A stretch of 64,000 nucleotides of DNA from Quillaja saponaria (GCA_029379385.1 CM055617.1:1426001-1490000); one strand, 5' to 3'; shown: positions 49,001-60,922, counted from the first letter of the stretch. Notes: a model not told the origin generated them from the letters alone. Made by a program: numbers and translations.

Positions 49001-49982
49001 TCTTAGAGGATCTAATATGAACATGCAGGTGAGTCACCAATGGTGGTGATAGAAAGATCCTTATTTTTTCTTTTCTTTTTTTAAGAAATTTTCTTTTTAT
49101 CTTCACATATTTTGGCTTCTAAAAAAAAGGTTATCTCTGGTGTGTCAGGATTTCAATAATCCTTTTGATATCTTTGAGTCCATATTTGAGACCATGGATC
49201 CCTTGAGGAACAGTTCTCGGAGCAGAGCAGTTGAGGGCGAAGATGAGTCTTACCGTCTTGTCTTAAACTTTAAGGAAGCAGTATTTGGAGTAGAAAAAGA
49301 AATTGAGCTAAGCAGACTAGAGAGCTGTGGGACATGCAATGGTTCGGGGGCTAAACCTGGAACGAAGCCATCTAGATGTAGCACATGCGGTGGGCAGGGC
49401 CGGGTTGTTGCATCAACTAGGACACCATTAGGTGTTTTCCAGCAGGCAATGACATGCTCTTCATGCAATGGTACTGGAGAAATTTCTGTGCCTTGCAACA
49501 CATGTTCTGGGGATGGCAGAGTGAGGAGGACGAAGAGGATTAGTCTGAGAGTTCCAGCTGGTGTAGACTCTGGTAGCCGTTTAAGGGTCCGGAATGAAGG
49601 GAATGCTGGAAGGCAAGGTGGTTCTCCTGGTGACCTTTTTGTCATTATTGATGTTATCCCAGATCCTGTCCTTAAACGGGATGATACCAACATTTTGTAC
49701 ACCTGTAAGGTGTCCTATGTAGCTGCGATCTTGGGGACTGCAATTAAGGTTCCAACCGTAGATGGCATGGTTGATTTGAAGATCCCAGCTGGGACCCAAC
49801 CAAACACTACGCTTGTTATGGCAAGGAAAGGTGTCCCTCTACTAAATAAAAGCAATGTGAGGGGAGATCAGTTGGTCCGAGTGCAAGTTGAAATCCCTAA
49901 AAGATTAAGCAGTGATGAGAGGAAGCTTATTGAGGAACTTGCTAATTTAAGCAAAGGCAAGACTGCAACCAGTAGAAGATAA
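46082..49982 (+). CDS. DJA5/DJA6-like: Plastid DnaJ (Hsp40 type I) chaperone, DJA5/DJA6-like
   Basis: Hsp70 co-chaperone of the plastid. Exons: 46082-46188, 47148-47169, about 47394-47528, 47669-47726, 47976-48018, 48805-48853, 48948-49028, 49149-49982, giving about 442 aa (Arabidopsis DJA5 about 447). The N-terminus [20 protein letters not shown] begins the transit peptide. The J domain starts [20 protein letters not shown] and has the HPD motif (YHPDVNK). A short Asn/Phe linker replaces the usual Gly-rich part. Four zinc repeats follow: [32 protein letters not shown]. The substrate-binding C-terminal domains close with [12 protein letters not shown]. The tiny exon 2 and the start of exon 3 are uncertain: the acceptor at 47386 gives a frame conflict, that at 47393 does not. 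Confidence 0.93.
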
Positions 49983-50399
49983 TTGGTGGCAATGTAGTCC
50001 ATCTATCTAATATCTACATTAAAGATCTGATCAATATCATTGTCATAGATAGTGCAACTTTTTGGACCTTGATGCACGTTGAGATCTGGCATTTCTCAAT
50101 CATTTCATTAGAAATGTGGGAGGCGATAACCTAATGTGTTATAGGTAGTGAAGCCATTTCATTAGAAGGGAATGAGAACTTGCAAATAGCAAAGGAAAAG
50201 AAATCTCAATTCTTCACTAGAAAATATAATTATTATTTATTTATTGGGGGAGGATTGAATACTATTACTAATGCAATATACTCTCTGATTTCATACAATA
50301 TGATATTTTTGGACGTATTTAGTGGATGAAGTTTCTGCCAACACGTAGGAAGGAAATGAAGTAAAATCCATAAATATTACACATACTACACAGCATAAA
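49983..50399. other. Shared 3' flank of convergent DnaJ and UGT genes
   Basis: 417 bp between the two stop codons, with the direct repeat CATTTCATTAGAA near 50102 and 50155. No gene seen. Confidence 0.5.
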
Positions 50400-51965
50400 T
50401 TAATTATGGCAATCATGGTGTGAAATGTCTCTTACAAACCTATTGAAATCATTGTAGGATGATCCGCCAGTGTCAGTAGCTTCGACTGCTTTCTTCTTCC
50501 ACTCCAAAGCCTTTTCCCTCATTCTCTTCCCCTCATCTCCTTCCATCATTTCCTTAACAAATTCTGCAATTTCTTCCCTCTTTACATCATGATTAACCTC
50601 CATTCCAATCCCCCAAGTCGTGCAAGCAAACCTACAATTAGTTTGCTGCTCAGCAAAAAAAGGCCAGCAAATAACAGGCACACCCGTAGATATTGTTTCT
50701 GTAGTTGAATTCCACCCACAATGTGTCAAAAACACCCCAACAGATGGGTGTGCTAGAACTTGCTCTTGAGAGCACCAACTTGTTAGATATCCCCTGTCCT
50801 TAACCTCATTGTAAAACTCTGGAGGCAAAGTTGCTGATTCACCACCCATTACCACATCTGGCCTAACTATCCACAAAAATGGGCGCTTGCTATTTGCAAG
50901 TCCCCAAGCAAATTCTATCAGATGCTGCTCTGTCATTACAGTCACACTCCCATAATTTACATACACAGCTGAGTTGGGTTCCCATTTATTTAGCCATTCA
51001 AGGCATTTTGTGTCTTCTTTCCACAAACTTGACCCCAAAGACTTGTTCTGGTTCTCATGGAAGTGCCTGCCTAGCAAATGAAGAGGGCCAATGTTGTATA
51101 TGTTGGGGAATTTGGCCACAATTGCATCTAGAACTTCATGCTCTAACTCTTTAAACGTGTTGAATAAGATGGCAGATGATTTTAAACAGTTTTGTGCTTC
51201 TGGTCCCATGAAATTGAACATTATGTCATCAAGATTGGTGATTCTAATGAAGCTTGGGAAGTCTCTTAGTCTGATATATTTCATTCCAGGGATCCAATCT
51301 ACGGGCATGTCAAGCGTGCCATCGGTAATGAAGTTTTCATCTAAAACATGGAAGATGAATTATATATATTCGAAATCAAAAATGAGTGAGAGTAAAGGCT
51401 TAAAAGCAGGGTGAAGAATGAAAATTTGAGATAGAGATGAGATGTAGAGGTTACCTTTGAAAGGAATAATGCCTCTCTTGGCAAGTTCACTAAATTGTAG
51501 GTATCCCATGAAGCCACAAGCAGAGGCAGTCCAAAATTGAACATCAAGTATGCCTAAGTCCTGAGCAGCTTTACTTCCAAAGCCCATGACACCATCAGAT
51601 ATTATGCAACTGACAGGAGGCACTTCCTGTGATGAGTTAAGCTTGTTCACTAACTCTTTGAATGGTGCTAAACAAGTCTTCCGGGTCGAATCACATAAGG
51701 CCGGAACATCTTGAGTTGCATCACGATCCGATTGTGGCAATCCATCTGGTATTGTTTCAAACAAAAAATCTGGCAGACCCCTAACGAAATCTGGTCCCTT
51801 GGACCGGATTAAACGTCTGTGGTTGAACTCAGTGTTGACAAAAGTTATATGAAAGCCCCTGGATTGAAGGAGATTCGCTAATCTCATTAGGGGGTTTACA
51901 TGGCCCTGTGCTGGGTATGGGACACAAACCGCATGTGGTTTTTGAGCTTCACATGCACTCATCAT
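50400..51965 (-). CDS. UGT85A-like: UDP-glycosyltransferase, UGT85A type (copy A)
   Basis: Family 1 glycosyltransferase moving a sugar from UDP-sugar to small acceptors in the cytosol. Exon 1 is 51965-51455, the intron 114 bp, exon 2 51340-50400; joined in phase 1 they give 483 aa. The start [20 protein letters not shown] aligns with copy B. The catalytic His is in [10 protein letters not shown] (about residue 20). The PSPG box begins [20 protein letters not shown] near residue 360, has HCGWNSTTE and ends FFAEQQ; the final Gln fits UDP-glucose preference. The nearest known group is UGT85A, which includes 7-deoxyloganetin and cyanohydrin glucosyltransferases; the acceptor here is unknown. The single intron position is typical for UGT85. 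The frame is intact. Confidence 0.95.
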
Positions 51966-53280
51966 TTTTGCCTAAACTTGAATGGAATTTCAACAAATTT
52001 TATCAAACATAAATCTAAGGCTTTTAAGGCTTGGGTGGCACTACATTATAGCTATAAATTTCGACCATTGGTTAATGTTAATCTTATGTTAAGCTTTGGC
52101 CCAGTTGGCCATTGCCCTGGTTAAGGTGGTCACTTACATGCATGTCGTTTACTCGTAGTCACTATAGTGTGGTCTTGTCCATATGTGGACTTGTCTTCAA
52201 AGAAAATAATTGTAAGAAACAAATGCACGGAAAGATAAATCATCTTTTAAAATATATTTCTTTTGGTCAAATCTTTTGTCCCTTTCGTTTGTTGGACAAA
52301 ATGAAAAAAACACAGAAAAAAAAAAAAAAACAAAATCATTAACTAATATCAGATCTATCAATTTGTAGTCTTCTCACATGCATCACATCAACACTAAATT
52401 AGTGAAAGACTGTAGGTTTAAGTCCTTCCACATACTCTCCACCGATGTCATTATCAAAAAAACTACCAAGACGTATACAAAAAGAAACAGAGTATTTGGT
52501 CCGACACACAATAATGGAGTCGTCCCACACTTACCAATCCAAAATGGCTTTATTTCACAGGCATACTGTATGAATGCCATGACTGTGCCGCCGTAGCCCT
52601 TGATTGCAGTTACTATATATATATATATATATTTTTTTTTTTTTTACTTTTTTTAGTCATAAGAACATCAGCCAACGAAAACATCCTAATATCTAGGTCT
52701 TACGTGCGTAAGCATGTAAAGACGCATGGCTGACATTATTATTTATTTTAATAATACATATACACATAGATTAATTATTTATTTAAATTTAACAAAAAAT
52801 ATAATTCAAATTAATAAATTCATGAAAATTTTAGTTCGGATAACTTGATAAAAACAATTGATAAAATAGTTTGAATCCTTGCACATGTTAAGGTTAAGAA
52901 TTAATCTCTGGTAAAACAAAAAAAAAGGCTAAGAATTAGTAAAGTGAAGGCGCTATCCAACACCCGCTGGTGGTGAGCTTCCACTAAGCATGAAGGGGAC
53001 GCCTCCCCACAATGGGGTTTAATCACTCAATAGGATTATACCACTATTATAATATTAATTAAATAATTATAGTTATGATAGAATATAATGATATTTATTA
53101 TAATATTAATAAGATAATTTATGTGTCAATTATAATTCAAATTATATTGTAATATCTTAATTAAATCATATGTAATAATATAATTAAAATTATATAACCT
53201 GATATTATCACCAGAGAAAAAAAAAAACATTTCAGTTCAAATCACCTTTATTGATGTGTTTGTTTTCAAAAATGTATTTT
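50400..53280. repeat. Segmental tandem duplication, copy A
   Basis: This block, holding UGT copy A and about 1.3 kb of its upstream flank, matches 54521-58590. Shared upstream landmarks are CATTGCCCTGG/CATTGCCCAGG (52110 and 56284), GTCTTCAAAGAAAATAATTG-like (52190 and 56362), TCATAAGAACATCAG (52658 and 57209) and CAAATCACCTTTATTG (53239 and 58553). Non-coding similarity is patchy with many indels. Confidence 0.75.
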
Positions 53281-54520
53281 TCATAAACACCTTCTAAAAT
53301 ATCTATTTGTCAGTTTATGTAAATTTTAATTAATAATTATGAGCTTAATAACTTGTTATGTCAAGAATCGAGCATCGAATTTTATAGTTGAAACAGAATC
53401 ATACAGGTTATTGTCAAGTCAAATCATATTCTGAGTAAAAATCAAATCTAGCAATTCACGAATCTTTAAAACCAAAAAAAATAACAAATTTTCAATTTTT
53501 TGCAAAAAACTTTTCTACTACACCTAGGGCTGATTTAGGTTTCCGATTGCTCAATTTTTGGGGTCACTAATAACCGAACCTAGACTCTCAATTTCTATCT
53601 AAAAAAAGCTACTTTAATTTTTTTCAATTTTTGTCAAGGTAAGCAACAAAAATCGAATCAATTGTGATGGTTGGTTCAATTCAATTTTTGTTAGTTAATA
53701 TTTTTTTAACATAGTTTCTTGCCCAAAATTACAGTCCAAAAGGGTTTTTGTCATTTTTTAGTGAAAAATGTGAAATATATACATTTTTGGGCAAAAAAAT
53801 GAGTCCCACAATTTATTTATTTTTTAATAATCATAAACCTGTTGCCTGTGCATTCTAATTTCTAAAAAATAAAATTAAATGATTGGGCTGAAAAGTGCAA
53901 AATAGGATTGGGCTGTAAATGCCTAATAGGAGAAAGAAAAGAAAAGAATTGAGCCGAAGGAGAAAGAAAAGGATTGGGTTTTAAAACCTGTTACCTGTTA
54001 TGTGCATTCTAATCAGTTAGGCTTAGAATACAATCGGGGCGAAGGATTAAGAAAAGGATTGGGGTGTGAAATGCCTAATAGGATTTAGTTTCAGTTTCAG
54101 TTTGGGTCGAATTGACAATTCCACAAAACTTAATATTCATTTTCAGAATTTATATTTAATCGTTTGATTTGACACGATTTTTAAAATTCAAAATTTAAAT
54201 TTACGAGGTAAATCTCGATTTGACAACTATGATCACACCTAATCAAAATAGTAGTTCGATATTTAACAAATGGGGTTAGTAGATGAAAAATAAAAAATTA
54301 CACTCCTACAATGAATTTTTTTTATAAAATGAGTGATATACCAGAGATTATTGTGTAATAAAATTTGAACAAATGTGGAGTTAAAATTATTGAGGCAGTA
54401 ATGGCCTCCAACTCCAAGGAAACACCATGAGTTCTCATTACAAGAATGTAAACAGAACAAAGAAAAGAAACAAGTAATCCAGGAACAACATACACATGAT
54501 AACTTAATTAGTTATGAATA
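51966..54520. other. Spacer between UGT copies
   Basis: Holds the copy A promoter (with TATAGCTATAA-like sequence near 52050 on the minus strand), duplicated flank, an AT run at 52613-52632, and unique sequence at about 53300-54500. The part at 53870-54080 has internal repeats (AGGATTGGGCTG; CCTGTTRCCTGT...TGCATTCTAAT twice). No gene is supported. Confidence 0.5.
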
Positions 54521-56179
54521 TTAATTATTATGGTGAAGAGCCTCTTTTATAAACCTATTGAAATCATTGTAGGATGCTCCTGCAATATCAGTAGCTTCCA
54601 CTGCTTTCTTCTTCCACTCCAAAGCCTTTTCCCTCATTCTTTTCCCCTTATCTCCTTCCATCATTTCCTTAACAAGTTCTGCAATTTCTTCCCTCTTTAC
54701 ATCATGATTAACTTCCATTCCAATTCCCCAAGTTGTGCAAGCAAACCTACAATTAGTTTGCTGCTCAGCAAAAAAAGGCCAGCAAATTACAGGCACACCC
54801 ATAGATATTGTTTCTGTAGTTGAATTCCACCCACAATGTGTCAAAAACACCCCAACAGATGGGTGTGCTAGAACTTGCTCTTGAGAGCACCAACTTGTTA
54901 GATATCCCCTGTCCTTAACCTCATTGTAAAACTCTGGAGACAAAGTAGCTGATTCACCACCCATTACCACATCTGGCCTAACTATCCACAAAAATGGGCG
55001 CTTGCTATTTGCAAGTCCCCAAGCAAATTCTATCAGATGCTGCTCTGTCATTACAGTCACACTCCCATAATTTACATACACAGCTGAGTTGGTTTCCCAT
55101 TTATTTAGCCATTCAAGGCATTGTGTGTCTTCTTTCCACAAACTTGACCCCAAAGACTTGTTCTGGTTCTCATGGAAGTGCCTGCCTAGCAAATGAAGAG
55201 GGCCAATGTTGTATATGTTGGGGAATTTGGCCACAATTGCATCTAGAACTTCATGCTCTAACTCTTTAAACGTGTTGATTAAGATAGCAGATGCTTTCAA
55301 ACAGTTTTGTGCTTCAGATCCCATGAAATCGAACAATATGTCATCAAGATTGTTGTTTCTAATGAAGCTTGGGATGTCTCTCAGTCTCATATATTTCATG
55401 CCAGGAATCCAATCTATGGGCGTGTCAAGCGTGCCATTGGTAACAAAATTTTCATCTAAATCGTGGACGATTTTAAAATGAGTCAATTAATCAAAATCAA
55501 TATTTCTCGAATTTTAACAATAATCTCACTGAATTTATAAAATATACAAGCATAATGAACCCATAGATTTTTTGTAAATTCCTAATAATTTTAAACCATT
55601 TATCTGTACTATTTATAATTAAACATTTTGAAGTTATTTTTGAGATAGAAATGAGATGTAGAGGTTACCTTTGAAAGGAATAATGCCTCTGTTGGCAAGT
55701 TCACTAAATTGTAGGTATCCCATGAAGCCACAAGCAGAGGCAGTCCAAAATTGAACATCAAGTATGCCTAATTCTTGAGCAGCTTTCCTTCCAAAGCCCA
55801 TGATACCATCAGATATTATGCAACTGACAGGAGGCACTTCCTGTGATGAGTTGAGCTTGTTCACTAACTCTTTGAATGGTGCCAAACAATTCTTCCGGGT
55901 CGAATCAGATAAGGCCAGGACATCTTGAGTTGCATCACGATCCGATTGTGGTAGCCCATCTGGTATTGTTTCAAACCAAAAATCTGGTAGACCCATAACG
56001 AAATCCGGTCCCTTGGACCGGATTAAACGTCTGTGGTTGAACTCTCTGTTAACAAAAGTTATATGAGAGCCCCTGGAGTGAAGGAGATTAGCTAATCTCA
56101 TTAGGGGGTTTACATGGCCCTGTGATGGGTATGGGACACAAACTGCATGTGGTTTTTGGGCTTCACATGAACCCGTCAT
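54521..56179 (-). CDS. UGT85A-like: UDP-glycosyltransferase, UGT85A type (copy B)
   Basis: Tandem paralogue of copy A, 4.2 kb away, in the same orientation. Exon 1 is 56179-55669 (511 nt, same length as A), the intron 213 bp, exon 2 55455-54521; the product has 481 aa. It starts [20 protein letters not shown], keeps the catalytic His (QGHVNP) and the full PSPG box ([25 protein letters not shown], ending FFAEQQ), and ends ALHHNN. The protein differs from A at about 17 of 170 positions in exon 1 and at many positions at both ends of exon 2. In the middle of exon 2 it is almost identical. Acceptor-side changes in the N-terminal half (for example Thr/Arg in FVN[TR]EF, Phe/Trp in PDF[LW]FE) could alter acceptor choice. 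The frame is intact. Confidence 0.95.
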
Positions 56180-58590
56180 TTTTGCTTAGCAATAGATGTA
56201 ACCAAATTTGAATGGAATTTCAACAAACTTTATCATCAAATACAATATAAATCTTAGGGTTGGGTGCCTACTGTTTTTTTGGGCCATTGCCCAGGATAAG
56301 GTGGCAACGTATATGTGGTTTACGAAGTCACTATAACGTGATCTAGTACATATGTCCATTTGTCTTCAATGAAAATGACAATAGGAAACAAAGGCACGGA
56401 AAAATAAATAATTTTTAAAGATATTTTGCCAGAAAAAAATAATTATTATTTTTTTGTTGGATGAAGGAAAATAATGAAAAGAAAAAAAAAAAAAACAAAA
56501 ACAAAATCATTAACTTACTTTAGATCTATCTAATAATTTGTTAGTTTACTGCCATGCATCAAATCAATACTAAAAAAATAAGGGAAAGATTTTAGGTTTA
56601 AATCCTTCCACTTAATATTAATCAATGCCATTATCATAAAAAACTAAAAAACGTATAAAATAAAAAAAATAAAAAAGAGTTCTGGGTCCGAATACACAAA
56701 TAATGGAGTTATCCCACTTTTATCAAAGCGTCATTAAAATGTTTTGGAAGCTTCTGGTGATTACATTTTGTCATTTTCTAGTTTCTCAGAAAAATTAATA
56801 ATGGCTCTGTTGATGGTTGGTGTCAGCAACTTTTCAGAGGAAACTTGAAACTTAAGCAACATAATCTGAGTGAATTCAGGAGTAAAATTGAACTTTCATT
56901 AAATATATTGTTTTGGAAGAGTTGGATTTTAATTTAACAAAGAAACGGTTTCTCACCTCATCGATATCGGAGAGAATCCACTTTACCAACAAAATTTTGT
57001 TTAAAAAAATTGTGAAATTAATAAATTAATACTTTCATAAAGATTTTAAATATTAATTACTATAATAAGTATTAAAACATATTTAGTTATTTACCACGTT
57101 AAGAGATTTAATTATAAATAATTAAGAAGTCAATTACAAAAGTACACAAAAGCCCACGCTGTCCATCATTGCAAGTTTTTTTTGTTTTTTTGTTTTTCAC
57201 TTTTTCAATCATAAGAACATCAGTCAACAAAAACATTGAGTATCTAGGTCTTGCGTAAGCTGGCTCAACATGATTTCTTACTTATTTTAATAAATTATAT
57301 ATATATATATATAGACTAATTAATTATCATAATTAATTAAAAATAAATTATTTATATTATAATTATAAATTTATAAAATTTTATTTCACTGACAATTTAA
57401 TTTATCAGTTTATTAACTCTTGGTCTTAACATATGCACTTTAGATTCCTAATTGACACTTAAATCATGTCTTTTTTAATTTTACAACTGCATAGTATATG
57501 AAGGCCATAACTTTGGCCCACGTTGTCCTTCATTGCAATTTATTTATTTATTTTTTACTCTTTTTTTTAAGTCATAAGAACATCAAGCAATAAAAATATT
57601 CACAATGTTCTTATTTATTTTAACAGTTTACATGCATGTCGATTAACTACTTATCAAATTTGATAAAAAAATAAGTCATTTATTACAAAACTAAAAATTA
57701 TAAAAATTTAATTTCATGTGACCTCGTAAAAACAACCTTAACCTTTGTACATTAAATTTCTGAATAGATCCATAAATCATGTCTTTTTTTATTTTACGAA
57801 TGAATCATTTACTTTAGAGTTTGTCTTCTACCCATCGTAGTGGGGTTGCTCCTCCTGATTTTTCCCAACAAAAAGATAGAATTTGAGGCAAACTGGTCAA
57901 GAGTGATAAAATAATTTGAAATTTTATGAAAATATTAAGAATACGGATTTGCCATTGATATTAGGAATTCAAACTGTCATGCTATGGAACGATTGTTAGA
58001 TGAGAATGTAAACTTGAAAGTTAAGAAATTAAAATTTTATTTTGTTTCATTGAGTTTATACTTGGCATGTGGCAACGACAACAATATCGAGTAACAAGCC
58101 CAAGTCCTTCAATCTGCATGATTGTGCAAATCAGATGAAGGAAGATAAACTGTTTTTTTTTTTAAAAAAACAAAAATTATAAAAACATGTTTCTATCAAT
58201 TCAAAATTAGATCCAGAAAAAAAATCAGATTATTAGTGGAGCATGCATCAATGTCAAAACTTGATATTAGTCAAGTGATCGCGCGTCCACCACCATAATG
58301 GTGTGCTTATGGTACGATGAAAGGGACGCATCTCTTAGTAGTTCAGTGAATTTCTATATCACATTTAATAATATCAATCAAATAATTATAAATATAAATA
58401 TGATTATATGGGATAAGATGACGTACATTATAATGTTGATAAAAAAATTATAATAATAATTACAATTCAAATTCTACTGTTAAATCATAATCATGTCAAT
58501 TGAATTAGTTTAATATGGTATTATCACTTGAAAAAAATAATGATTTTAGTGCAAATCACCTTTATTGCAATGTGTCTGCTTTGTAAATTA
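54521..58590. repeat. Segmental tandem duplication, copy B
   Basis: Counterpart of 50400-53280. It is longer because about 1.2 kb of AT-rich sequence has been added upstream of the gene. The TCATAAGAACATCA landmark is present twice (57209 and 57572), so part of the flank was duplicated again. Confidence 0.7.
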
Positions 58591-60085
58591 TCTACTTGTC
58601 CATGCATTTAAATTTACAAGCAAGCAGGAGATGAGGTTACGCCAAACCAAAATGGGCACGTCCTTTCTAAGTTTTAAGACACAGCTGGCCTAGAGAAGGC
58701 AACATTTGCTTTTTGTGAAATTGGATTTTCGCAACTCGACTCACAAAACTTGTTGAAAAAATCTGAACAAGTGTAGCATCATCTGTGGCCCTATCAATTC
58801 TTGAGCAACCTTAACATGGCTTTTGATATCGAAGAGGCTGGCAAGGCTAGGCCCAAAAAATATGGAGTTCTGGTGATGTGCCCAAAAATATACTGACAAT
58901 ATTGTAAACTATCGAATATAAATTTAGAAGATGAAGAGGAAGAAGGAGAGACATTGGACTGACAGAAGATATGATGATTAGTTTGAATGATGATGGTTAA
59001 TGGATAGTCGTTATATAATCGGATTAAAGAAGTGATTAGTTGAAATATTAAAAACAAAAAAATTTCTTTTCAGAGTTTAACATGATATATACCTAAACTA
59101 AAGCCATTGTAACGTGATAGAATTTTGTTTCTTGCTAGATATTATTCAAAACCAAATGAGACGGTTGATGCAAATTCACAAGTCATTCTAAAGGTACTTT
59201 TTTTTTAAGAAATAAGTGCAAATATGATATAAAGAGGCAAGGGAAGAAGTGTAAAATAGATCATATATTTTTGGTTTTGGCAATTGTTGCCCGCTGGGTT
59301 TCATTAGGCCAACCGACCAAACTCAAAAGTCACCGCTAATTGCTACACAATCATTGGGATGCTAACAGTCATGTACTCATGTATTAATTTTGATGTTGGA
59401 CCTAGTTGGGGGACAAAATCCTATCTCTTTCCCCAATAATAAAACATCAAAACCTCACCAACTTTGTCTCTAACCTAAAGATCTCTGCTTCTCTATTACT
59501 TTGTAGTTTCTAGTTGTGCAGGTCTAGGGGACACTACTATTCTGTAAAGCAAGTTCACCAAATTGTACCACAAAAAAGCTTTTTGATCAGGAAAAAGATG
59601 GTTTCTCTTTTGCTTGAACTGTTATCCAGAAATTTGATCACATGGAAATCCCAAGGGGATAAGAAAAAAGGAGCAAACTTCAGAATCAAATTTGGTTTCC
59701 ACCATTAAAAGGGAGTTAAAAACAGAGCACATGAACTAAGTATCCCAAGTTCACACAAATCATAATTCCTTATTAATAAAAGAAGATTGAACATAACCAT
59801 AAATTCAGATCTCAGTTCTGTAACAAACTCTGTACAATCGTATCAAACTTAATTAAATGTATACAAATAAATATTGACTGAGTGACTGACACCATTGACA
59901 TGTACTGTCTGTCTCTATGCTCTAAAGAATCCAAAGGATGATGGATCCTTTCAAACTACTAAAATATTCAAAAAAAAAAAAAAAAAAACAAAGATCAAAT
60001 GAAATATAGAACTAATTACTAGTTTACAGATCTGGTTGAAACAAGGACCTCTTTGAATTACCTTAACAATATGCCTAGCTGCTGT
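56180..60085. other. Spacer between UGT copy B and the EPFL gene
   Basis: Up to about 58600 this is the duplicated UGT flank. From 58600 to 60085 it is unique, with a short minus-strand frame at 58794-59057 that I do not support. The part from about 59700 to 60085 is probably the EPFL 3' UTR. An A run of about 18 lies at 59971-59988. Confidence 0.5.
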
Positions 60086-60547
60086 CTAGGGGTTGAAGAA
60101 GTGGTTACCACAGTGGCATTTCCAACCTAATGGCTTGTAATTTGTGTAGCTTTTACCTTGATGAGATGGGTCAAAGAAACTCGAAGGAATAGCTCGGGTC
60201 AAACCCGGATGGATCCGGTCATGTCTGGGCAGAGTTGGCACTTGAACTGCCATGCATGGATGACAGTCGTTGCACTTGTTATGGCAACTTGGAGGGATTG
60301 AACCCAATCTGCTCTTTTCCACCAACACTCCCTGCACATAATACACATAAATCAGAGGCAGAAAGAAACAGAGCTTAAATATGGAAGACCCGAATTGAAG
60401 GCCTACCCGAGAAGAAATTGAAGGAGGCTGAGGTGCTTGATTAAGAGAAGAGACCAGAGAGAGAAAAAGATGCAGCAGTATAATAACTATGGAGGCTGTT
60501 CTGGTTGTGAAATAGTGGTATGAGTTAAGTGAATTCATCATGGCCAT
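60086..60547 (-). CDS. EPFL1-like: EPIDERMAL PATTERNING FACTOR-like secreted peptide, EPFL1/2/3 clade
   Basis: Secreted cysteine-rich signal of the EPF/EPFL family, a ligand of ERECTA-type receptor kinases. Exon 1 is 60547-60407 (47 codons), exon 2 60331-60086; the 75-nt intron (CGG|GTAGGC ... TGTGCAG|GGAGTG) is in phase 0, giving a 128-aa precursor. The first 36 residues have a basic start and a hydrophobic core (SIVIILLHLFLSLVSS), a signal peptide. The mature region begins near VEKSRLGSIPPSCHNKCNDC and has six cysteines in C-x3-C-x2-C-x2-C ... C-x-C, ending YKPLGWKCHCGNHFFNP. This matches the EPFL1/2/3 branch. EPFL1 is favoured because in Arabidopsis EPFL1 lies close to MYB92 and the same LRR kinase type. 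The intron has no stop in frame. Confidence 0.93.
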   Translation of the reverse strand: MAMMNSLNSYHYFTTRTASIVIILLHLFLSLVSSLNQAPQPPSISSRVGLQFGSSIFKLCFFLPLIYVYYVQGVLVEKSRLGSIPPSCHNKCNDCHPCMAVQVPTLPRHDRIHPGLTRAIPSSFFDPSHQGKSYTNYKPLGWKCHCGNHFFNP

Positions 60548-60796
60548 GAAAGTATATTCATGTCATCATGAAGTCATTGCCATCTGATTTAAACCAATAA
60601 TTCAAAAAACTAAAGTAAGTAGTAAACTGAAATTAAATAAATGCAACTATGCAAGTTTCTGTTTTACATAGACAACCAAATGGCAGTTTTTTTTTTTTTT
60701 TTTTCTGAAACTTCACCTACAAGAAGTAGAAGTACCAAAGCAACCAAATGAAGATAGAGAGAGAAAATTAATTTTCTTTCTTATTGTTTTATGAGG

Positions 60797-60804
60797 GTAT
60801 ATAG
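60797..60804 (-). promoter_or_regulatory. Candidate TATA box of the EPFL gene
   Basis: CTATATACC on the minus strand, about 250 bp upstream of the start codon, the best TATA-like motif in the proximal flank. It implies a leader of roughly 220 nt. Confidence 0.4.
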
Positions 60805-60875
60805 TGGGAAATGGGAAGGAGGTGCATAAATTAGGAGCTGGTTTTGGTGGCTGAATGGTCTGACTGACCACAGTT

Positions 60876-60881
<6 letters not shown>

Positions 60882-60922
<41 letters not shown>
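60882..60922. repeat. (GA)n microsatellite in the EPFL upstream region
   Basis: About 20 uninterrupted GA units, (CT)n on the EPFL strand, some 80 bp upstream of the candidate TATA box. GAGA-type repeats bind BBR/BPC proteins in plants, and polymorphism is likely. Confidence 0.9.

Noticed and set aside
52930..53040. Possible tRNA or SINE-like stretch (CACCCGCTGGTGGTGAGC...)
   Set aside because: No A/B box pair or cloverleaf could be drawn; it is part of the duplicated UGT flank.
54994..55481. Plus-strand frames of 91 aa, repeated in the other UGT copy
   Set aside because: Their repetition comes from the tandem duplication; they are antisense to conserved UGT sequence.
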